Assembly: GCA_019054805.1 (NCBI GenBank)
Contig: JAHQIY010000005.1
Span: 5,811,501-5,875,500 of the forward strand
Length of the DNA stretch: 64,000 nt
Direction of reading: 5' to 3'
DNA from: Brachionus manjavacas
Taxonomy: Eukaryota; Rotifera; Eurotatoria; Ploima; Brachionidae
The translations under genes and the position numbers were made by a program. Below the pieces are notes generated by a model. It saw nothing but the letters and a program-made list of their open reading frames with translations. It was not told where the DNA came from and searched no databases. This document shows, piece after piece, positions 57,261 through 64,000 of the stretch (positions are counted from its first letter, which is position 1; each line of letters begins with the position of its first letter).

Positions 57261-57938
57261 TAATAAGATAAATGATAATCTTAAAGATGGTACCTCCATC
57301 TTAAAGGAAGTAAATGAAAATAATTTCAATTATTTTATAGCTTATTTTGATATATATTATAATTTTTTTAATTATTAAATGTTTTCTTTAGGACAACAAA
57401 GTAAAATACAAATATATATTAATATAACCTCATCATGATAATAATATTCTAAATACTAATCGATTGATTGATTAAAACGCTTAAATTGAAAATTAAAGAT
57501 GTTTGATAAAATTGAGTAAAAATTGTTTATATATTAAAAAAAAAATAATAAAAAGGAAAATATTCATTTTTTAACAATTTACAAAAAATCTTTCGTTTGA
57601 GGGTTTTTAACACTATTAACGTAAATTTACGTGAAAAATAAAAAATTCAAATCACCAAACCGATCCTGATGCTCTTTAAAAAAAAAAAAATTTGAAGATA
57701 AGAAAAATAATTTTTAAAAATATTTTGCTGATTTAAAATTTTTTGTGAGATTTTAGTTTTGAAATTTATAAGAATCTTGAAATCTTTGTAAATCCTTTAA
57801 AAATTCACATTTTTAAACAAATTTTAAAATATTGAACTTAATAAAATGAATAATAGTCTTCAGATAAACTAAATTTTTCATTAAAGCTGTAAATTTAAAC
57901 AATAAAGAATTATTTATTAAATTTTCAATAGATTTTAT
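57261..57938. other. AT-rich spacer
   Basis: No frame recognised. The first 57378 bp side contains an AT-rich plus frame (ending near 57378) without similarity. Confidence 0.4.
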
Positions 57939-58943
57939 TTAAAATGGTTTAAATTTTCTTGCTTGTTTCATAGCTTCGATTCGCTTTTTATCTTCCTCGA
58001 ATTTTGTCCTTAGTTGAGCTATGTATTCTTTTTTAGATTCCTTTATTTGGAAACTGTAAAAATTGATCAATTGCTAAAAATTAACAAAAAAAAAATTTTA
58101 CTCTAACTTTTCTAATTAATTAAAGTCATACCATTTTTTGACGTTTTTTATTCTGTTTTGATTTAATTTTTTCAATATTTTTTTCTGTGAACGTCTTGTT
58201 AGACTTGCGGCTTTTTGGAGTTACAGTTATCCACCCATCTTCATCTGGTTGATTCAAATTTTCCAACTCTTCTTTTTCTTTCTACAATTTTTCTTTTACA
58301 AAATTTCAAAATTTTAAATTAAATTTTACTTTTTCTTGATCTTCATCATAATTTTTCATATAATCATCTATTTCTTTGTTTAAAAGCTTGGCGTCGACAA
58401 AATTTTTCCTATACTCTTCAATCCATTCTTCAGAAAACAGTAAGTTTCTGAAAATTAACAAAATTAAAAATCACTTTTCATTCCTGTGCTAATACTATCG
58501 TCCTTATTCAATATTCTTTCAATATCTATCGGTTTTTTTAGACTTTTTTCTAAAGATTGTTTTTGGATGAACACAACATAGGCAACTTTGAAACAATTAA
58601 CTTCTTCCTTATCTTCATGGTCAAAATAGCTTTTTTTGCTAATAGTTTCAAGTGATTCGAAAGGATTCGGGGTAGGTCTTGAGCAAATGTGTACACGTTC
58701 TACCTTTCCAAAAGCTCCGAACACGTTTTTTAGTCCTTGTTCGGTATAGTAAGGTGGTATGTTGCTCACAAAAAGTGTACGCGAACCCATATCAGTCGAG
58801 TCATATTTTCCCAACTTGTGTTTTTTATAAAACAAATGATGACATGCTTGTGATCCATGGTCATATTTGACTTTAATTGCTTGAATTAAATTTTAATTTA
58901 GGTGATTATTAATTTTAAAAAAAATACTTTGATATTCTTCCAT
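57939..58943 (-). CDS. RRP7A: Ribosomal RNA-processing protein 7 homolog
   Basis: Five exons on the minus strand: 58943-58928, 58879-58475, 58427-58330, 58281-58132 and 58073-57939, with introns of 47-58 nt. They join in frame to 267 residues (human RRP7A has 280). RRP7 acts with the UTP-C complex in small-subunit pre-rRNA processing in the nucleolus. Seen: SQACHHLFYKKHKLGKYDST, the RRM-like core RTLFVSNIPPYYTEQGLKNV and VAYVVFIQK, KKWIEEYRKNF across intron 2, DEDGWITVTPKSRKSNKTF, and the hallmark C-terminal block INFYSFQIKESKKEYIAQLR with FEEDKKRIEAMK and the ending RKFKPF. Intron 2 needs the second AG (58429-58428); only that choice restores KKWIEEY. The first exon codes five residues only. 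No disruption was seen, so it looks functional. Confidence 0.93.
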
Positions 58944-59584
58944 TTTTAGGATTTTTGAATTATTTATTTTTTACATGCTTTCTAATATTCATGATATTTA
59001 AATATAAAATTTCGAATGCTAAGTTAAAAGCTTGTTAAAACAAAATTAACAAATTTTCAAATTATCTAAAACTAAATTAATCTCAATTTTAAATTTTTTG
59101 CTTTAATTTTTTTAAAAAATATTCTATAATTTATTATTTATTTTTAATAAAGACTACTTCCCAAATTTGTTTAAAAAAATAACGTATCGACTGAAACACT
59201 TCTTCTTCTTCGTCTAAAAGCTTTTGGTAAAAAACATGGAATTTACCATTATTTTTATTTTTATTGTTATATTTTTTACGTCAAAATATACTAAATCAAT
59301 GATTTTTTACCATTTAGAATTTAAGAGAAAATATAGTTAAATAAACAAGAATAAGAATAAGCTTGCGGTGAAGACTTACTTAGGAAACCGTCAAAAGAAA
59401 ATGCGTTACGTGACCATGAAAAAGAGAATAAAGACCTGAAGTAATGAGTAAACAAAAATTTGTCAAGAAAATTAGTTAATGGAAACAAGGAAAGAATAAA
59501 TTAGATATAAGGATTCAAAATAAAATTGAAGTAATAACTGACATAATGAATTTTACTGATTAAGTGTACATACCACAGTTACCA
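58944..59584. other. AT-rich region upstream of RRP7
   Basis: No gene recognised; it presumably holds the RRP7 promoter, with no specific motif identified. Confidence 0.4.
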
Positions 59585-59697
59585 TAGATGGGCCTACTAT
59601 TTCCCATCTTCGCAAGTTTAGCTTGCTAGCTTGTTGTAACTTATATTACTTTTATTATTAGTATTATTATTATTATAATTATAATAATAATAATACA
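59585..59697 (+). mobile_element. LINE 3' tail with (ATT)n, plus orientation
   Basis: CTTCGCAAGTTTAGCTTGCT followed by ATTACTTTTATTATTAG and ATT repeats. Same type as at 31735 and 50040. Confidence 0.5.
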
Positions 59698-59850
59698 AGT
59701 ACAATGTAAATAATGACCTCGTTACACCGGGAACTGGTTTTCTGTCGAGGCATCTATTTCTGTTTGAGGCAGGCTGTTCCACTCTTTGATAACCCGATTT
59801 ATTAAAGTTCTTTAATTTAGACCCTATTTTTTGTCTAAATTGGAATTTCC
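59698..59850 (-). mobile_element. LINE 3' end, minus orientation
   Basis: The minus strand reads NRVIKEWNSLPQTEIDASTE, the FxNRVVxxWNxLP ending of CR1-like LINEs, then runs into (ATT)n. It shares the microsatellite with the plus-strand tail on its left, so the two 3' ends meet tail to tail. Confidence 0.65.
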
Positions 59851-59950
59851 AGTCATGTCTGGGACCATTTATTCCCTTTAATTTGTTCTAATAGCCAATA
59901 AAGGAAAAAAAGTATAGGGATTAAAACCATTAATTCTGACATTGTTTTAA

Positions 59951-60896
59951 CACTCAAATTACCAGAATTTATTTTATCTTTGATTACCATATTATAAAAA
60001 TTTAAGAGAAATGTGATTTTTCAGATTAAGTCCAAAATAAATTAAATTACATAAAAATTAATTTAAAAAAAAATTAAGTCCTTTGCCGCTATCATGGCAT
60101 ATTTTACAAACAGCTACTACTTTCTGTTCATGAAGACAAATCCCACATGTTGGCTTAGTACAAAAACTACGGGTAACATAATAATATCCTCTCTTGTAAA
60201 TTTTAGATCGGATCCATGTTGTTGGGCATTTTTATTTGTTTTATTTATAATCAAATTTATAATTGTCAAGTCGAAAATCATAAAAAAAGCGGAAAATTTT
60301 GAATTATCGATGTGTCTCGTTCCATAGCTAGTTGGTCCGGGTTTCTGTTCAAAATTAATTTTCTTACGCATACTTGCTTCTTCACCATCCTTTAATCTTG
60401 CCCAAATAACATTTTTTTTTACTTGTCCTGTCTAAATTAGGATCTAGTTTATCAGGATCATTTATGTTTTGAATTACACTATCTAATAATTGCTTCATCG
60501 ATGAGTTGATGTCATCCTCTTCATCGTCAGAAGCGTTAAAAATTGCATCTTTATCAATTACATCTTTTAGTCGTCTTCACTTTCATTTTCATTGTTTATT
60601 TCTTCATCTGAAGAGCCTCCCTCAAGATCATTACAGTTCATGTACTTTTCCAAGTCCTGGCGGGCTTTAAGGGCTGATTGGCGACTCGATATTTTAATTT
60701 AAATTATTTATTTTTAAAAGGAGAATAAATCTAAGTTAACTTTTTTTTTGCAGAAAAATTTTTTTAAATTTAATATTTTTTTATTCATTTTTCAAGTTAA
60801 TTAATTTTCCAAAACAATAAAAATTATTAAAAAAAAATTGGCAGAGTTTCATAATAACCTCCAAAATGTGAAAATGACACCTTGGTAATTTGAGTG
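59951..60896 (-). mobile_element. Internally deleted piggyBac-type element
   Basis: TTAA target sites at 59947-59950 and 60897-60900 directly flank inverted ends CACTCAAATTACCA and TGGTAATTTGAGTG. TTAA-specific insertion is diagnostic for piggyBac. Inside is a minus-strand transposase reduced to its ends. The terminal bases differ from the CCY start of the classical element. Confidence 0.8.
60058..60700 (-). pseudogene. piggyBac-derived transposase, ends only
   Basis: Starts with an acidic N-terminus typical of the family (GGSSDEEINNENESEDD, then NASDDEEDDINSSMKQLLDS). One frameshift near 60570 and another near 60420 follow. Next comes WARLKDGEEASMRKKINFEQ and KPGPTSYGTRHI with IINLIINKTNKNA, the start of the DDE_Tnp_1_7 domain. 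The reading then jumps to a cysteine-rich C-terminus (FCTKPTCGICLHEQ, VCKICHDSGKGL) and a stop at 60058-60060. All catalytic Asp residues are absent: the central few hundred residues were deleted around 60190-60270. Confidence 0.75.
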
Positions 60897-60900
60897 TTAA

Positions 60901-61602
60901 TAAAGCAAATGGAATAAAATGAGTTACTTTTCTGCAAGGTTTTCATTATTAATTTGAATAAAGTAAAATGGGGTCTTAACCAAAAGATATGATATAGATT
61001 AAAACAAATATATAGCAAAAGTAACTTTTTTTTAAATTTGTCTTCAATTTTAAGGAGAAATCAAACAAAGCAAGAATTCTCCAAAATAGCATTTTAGTTC
61101 ATTGATTATGAATAAATATCTTTGAAAACTTGTTTTTTGAATAAAAATTAAATATAATTACAATCTTAATTTATCAAATTCTTCAACAAAAAGAATACAA
61201 TAGACTACAAAAAAAAGTCTAATGTCTAAGTTGTAAAAATATTATAAAAGTTGTTTGAAAAAAAATAAAATTAAAAATCAAAATCAAGTCTGAACTTTGA
61301 CTTTTGATTGACTTTCATCATTATTAATCTTTTTTCAGGAAATTCTGATTTTAGATGAAGCTCACTTTTTAGGTCTCAGATTTCCGAAAAAAATTTCATC
61401 TAATTATTTAGTGTTCAATCTGATGAAATTTTTCATTTTGAATAGTTTAAAATTCCTAATAAAAATACATTTTTTGATAAAAAATTTCATAAATATTTAG
61501 AAAAGAATGAAAGAAGTGAGATGTTCGAAATTTATTTAAAAAATAAACTAGAGATAATTTTGCAATTCTAAAACATTGAAACAAAAAATGTTTCATCAAA
61601 CA
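60901..61602. other. AT-rich spacer
   Basis: Nothing recognised. Confidence 0.45.
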
Positions 61603-62175
61603 TACAGTAGCGGGTGTAGAATAAAAAAATGGCACAAAAGTTAAGTTTAATTTGCTGTAAGAGTGGACAAGACCTTTCCCAATATTTTTAAAAATATAAA
61701 ATCAGGCTGATCCTAACATTAAAATAAATAAAAATTCTATCATAAAGTTGAATCTTCGAAAAATTGTTAGTAAAAAATGTACGAAACCATCAAAAAAGAT
61801 TTGTACAACTTGATAAAAAGTAACCAAAATTTGCCAAAAGCTGAAGTTGTAAGGCGATTCACTTTATAGCCGTAACGTTAGCAAGACCCCGGAGAGTGTA
61901 AAGAACAAGGAAGTTAAAAAATTTAAAGAAAAATTAATGGTCTGGTTGACTATTTCACAAAGCGGACTATATTTTGTACCAAGTTGTATAGCGGTCAATC
62001 AACATGTCTAACTTGGACTTATTCCGATAGTTAATTTGTAATTTGTTAAATAAATAAATGTGTTTTTGTATAAAAAAATTTTTAATTTTGGTAAAATTGA
62101 TTATCCGAATATTTTAATCCGAACAATGATTTCTTAAGGCGATTTCTATTCGGATTAACGAGAGTTGACTGTATT
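61603..62175 (+). mobile_element. pogo/Tc1-mariner remnant
   Basis: Plus-strand text KKDLYNLIKSNQNLPKAEVV near 61793 resembles the N-terminal helix-turn-helix, and FKEKLMVWLTISQSGLYFVP near 61920 matches the KxMVWgaIS block of Tc1/mariner/pogo DDE transposases. The right end TTCGGATTAACGAGAGTTGA followed by CTGTA is the typical pogo-like terminal repeat next to a TA site. The left edge (TACAGTAGCGGGTG at 61603) does not match it, so the element is truncated or composite. Most of the transposase is missing. Confidence 0.55.
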
Positions 62176-62334
62176 AGTTTGAGGGAAAGTTTCCGGCTAT
62201 TCAGAATGGATCAACGCATAACTGAGGTACTGTATAGAAAAGGTACAGAGAATTAAGATAAGTTCAAGTAAAAAAAAACAAAATAAAAACCGCTGACACC
62301 CTTGGATACAAAACACTTATCTAAAAGGAATAAT

Positions 62335-62400
62335 TTATTTGTTTATTTATTTAATTTAATTAACGCCAATTCTGGCGATATAATAAAAAAGATTTAAATT
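62335..62400 (-). mobile_element. LINE 3' hairpin tail, third type
   Basis: On the minus strand: CGCCAGAATTGGCG hairpin, then TTAATTAAATTAAATAAATA and AACAAATAAAT. Same layout as LINE B but different stem sequence. Confidence 0.6.
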
Positions 62401-63830
62401 AAACTTCAGTCAATAGATATTTAGAAATTTAGTCTTTCTTATAATAACTGTGTTTGCTAATTTAAATTTTATAAAAAATAAGTATTGAAAAATTGTATAA
62501 TGATAAAATTGTTTTTTTGCATAATTTTTAGCATAAACATTTTGTCAATTAATTATTCATCCAAATTTTAGAAAAGAGACTTAATAATGTTTTATTTTTT
62601 ATTGCTTTACTATTCTATTTAGAATGCTTTTATTAGTAGGATAAGAAGAGTTTTTCCATTTTGATCATTACTGTTTATCATTGCAAAACATGTTTTGATT
62701 GAGTCACTTAAACATTATCATTCTTTGCCATTATCTTTTAAAAGGAATAGTATCGTAATAAAGAAATTAATTATAAAAGAAATTAAGATAAAAGAAATAA
62801 AGAAATTTATTTCAGCTATTTAGACAGTGGAATAAAGATGTTATCAAAATTCGAGCGCATAAAATTTATGTACAAGATTCTGCACAATTCGATGCTATTT
62901 TTAAGATTTAAACCTATTGGAGAGAGTATCATATTTTTGTATTAAAAATATTAAAATTAAATCATAAATTCCTAAGAACTTTGAAATCATTTTTAAAAAT
63001 AAATTGTTTAGTTAAATTTGTCAAAAAGTTTTTATTTTCCAAATTGGTAAACTTTGGAACAAAAATTGAAATATTTTAATTCTGAAAAAGTTTTCACAAG
63101 ATATTTTTATTGATAGAAATAAAAAATTAAACAGGGAAAATTTTTCAATGCAAATCTTGTATTCCTCTTTAGCAACAATTTTGTAAACTTTATCTGACAT
63201 TCAAAAATTTTTTCATAATTTCGAATTATCAAGTTTCCGACATTTAAAGCGGGTAAATTGAGTTTATTTGTCTTCAAGTTCAGTACTAATTTGTCTGTTG
63301 GTCTAAAATTCCTCTTTGTTTATGACAATTATAGCCCAACTGACTAAGATTATGATTAAATAATAAATGTTTTTTAGATTGAAATTTTTAATGAATTACT
63401 TAAAAATATTTTGAAATAATTCAACTTTTCTTCATTAAGCTAAAAACGTGTTCAATACAGTCAAGAAAAATTATTTAGAAATTTTAAAGGCTTTTTGGGA
63501 ACGTTTTTTTTAAACAAAAATAATTTTTGGTTTTATTTAATCCTATGAATTTTTAAAATTTTACCTTGAGATTGATTAACTTGGGAGTTAAAATAACCAA
63601 AATTTTTATTTGCTTCAAAAAAAATTTCGAAAATTTTTTATCGTGTTTACAAAAGAATAATTTCCTTTAATTAAATCATATAAAAATTTTTTTTTAATTT
63701 ATTGAATATAAAAAGTAACTAAAAATATAAAGATCAATTTTGATTCTTTTCAGAGAATAGTAAAGATAATTTTTTTTACAAATGCTTACAAATAAATTAA
63801 CAATGGCTTAAAATTTTGACTTTCAAAATT
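62401..63830. other. AT-rich intergenic stretch
   Basis: No gene recognised with confidence; it probably includes the 3' UTR of the minus-strand gene to the right. Confidence 0.4.
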
Positions 63831-64000
63831 TTAAATACTCAAAACACTCATTTGATAATCAATTTCTAATTTTTGATAGCTTGGCGGCTCCTGATTATCA
63901 TTTGAACGACAAGCGACTAAATTTTCGTACAAAGGTGGATTTTGACTATCATTTACTTGACCACGACTGGAATCGTGAGTGACCGACGAAATTGTTTCAA
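63831..64000 (-). CDS. C-terminal exon of a PPxY-tailed protein, partial
   Basis: An open minus-strand frame enters from the window edge and runs 56 codons to TAA at 63833-63831. It carries two PPxY motifs, NPPLYENL and EPPSYQKL, spaced 20 residues apart in a polar Ser/Asn-rich tail ending MSVLSI. PPxY motifs bind WW domains, notably of NEDD4-family ubiquitin ligases, and paired tails of this sort occur in arrestin-domain proteins and in membrane adaptors. The rest of the gene is outside the window, so the family is not identified. Composition is less AT-rich than the flank, supporting a true exon. Confidence 0.65.
   Translation of the reverse strand, partial: ETISSVTHDSSRGQVNDSQNPPLYENLVACRSNDNQEPPSYQKLEIDYQMSVLSI

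Overview
The window looks like nuclear DNA of a very AT-rich animal. Gene fragments are typically metazoan (rabenosyn-5, inositol trisphosphate receptor, RRP7, a seven-transmembrane receptor). Most host introns I could place are 39-58 nt with GT-AG ends, and most of the space is retrotransposons and DNA transposons. A monogonont rotifer such as Brachionus would fit, but I infer this from style only; no marker gene proves it.

Intact or plausibly intact host genes are few. They are a five-exon rabenosyn-5-like gene (minus, 5642-7329), a possible NuMA/HOOK-type CH-domain reading frame (plus, 12078-12516), a single-exon GPCR (plus, 53535-54611), a complete five-exon RRP7-like gene (minus, 57939-58943), and the last exon of a PPxY-tailed protein cut by the window edge (minus, 63831-64000). 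A decayed inositol 1,4,5-trisphosphate receptor copy lies in pieces on both strands between 8.4 and 10.7 kb.

The rest is a mobile-element mosaic. LINE family A (endonuclease plus reverse transcriptase, CCHC ORF1) has two near-identical copies at 0.2-3.2 and 41.4-45.7 kb, an older copy at 25.0-26.6 kb, and many 3' scraps. LINE family B (14.0-22.4 kb) is split by a 6480-bp CMC/EnSpm-like DNA transposon (14401-20880) with TIR CCCAGTCAA and a 2-bp duplication TG. That transposon carries an intron-containing transposase and a second, possibly BEN-like, gene whose intron was itself invaded by nested hAT-type MITEs. Other elements are a 981-bp hAT foldback, a 9-bp-TSD MULE-like MITE, an internally deleted piggyBac, a solo LTR inside a MITE, a 1.08-kb foldback, a GC-richer CR1-like LINE with a long (TAA)n tail, a broken LTR-element gag region and a pogo-like remnant. 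A nearly identical 1.17-kb segment occurs twice in inverted orientation about 14.4 kb apart (12667-13840 and 28268-29444).

The most unusual observations are a frameshift shared by the two young LINE A copies that sits exactly on a canonical -1 slippery heptamer, a structural 3' hairpin common to LINE tails of different sequence, the shattered receptor pseudogene, and the nested CMC/LINE/MITE block. I found no tRNA, rRNA, CRISPR or operon-like structure.
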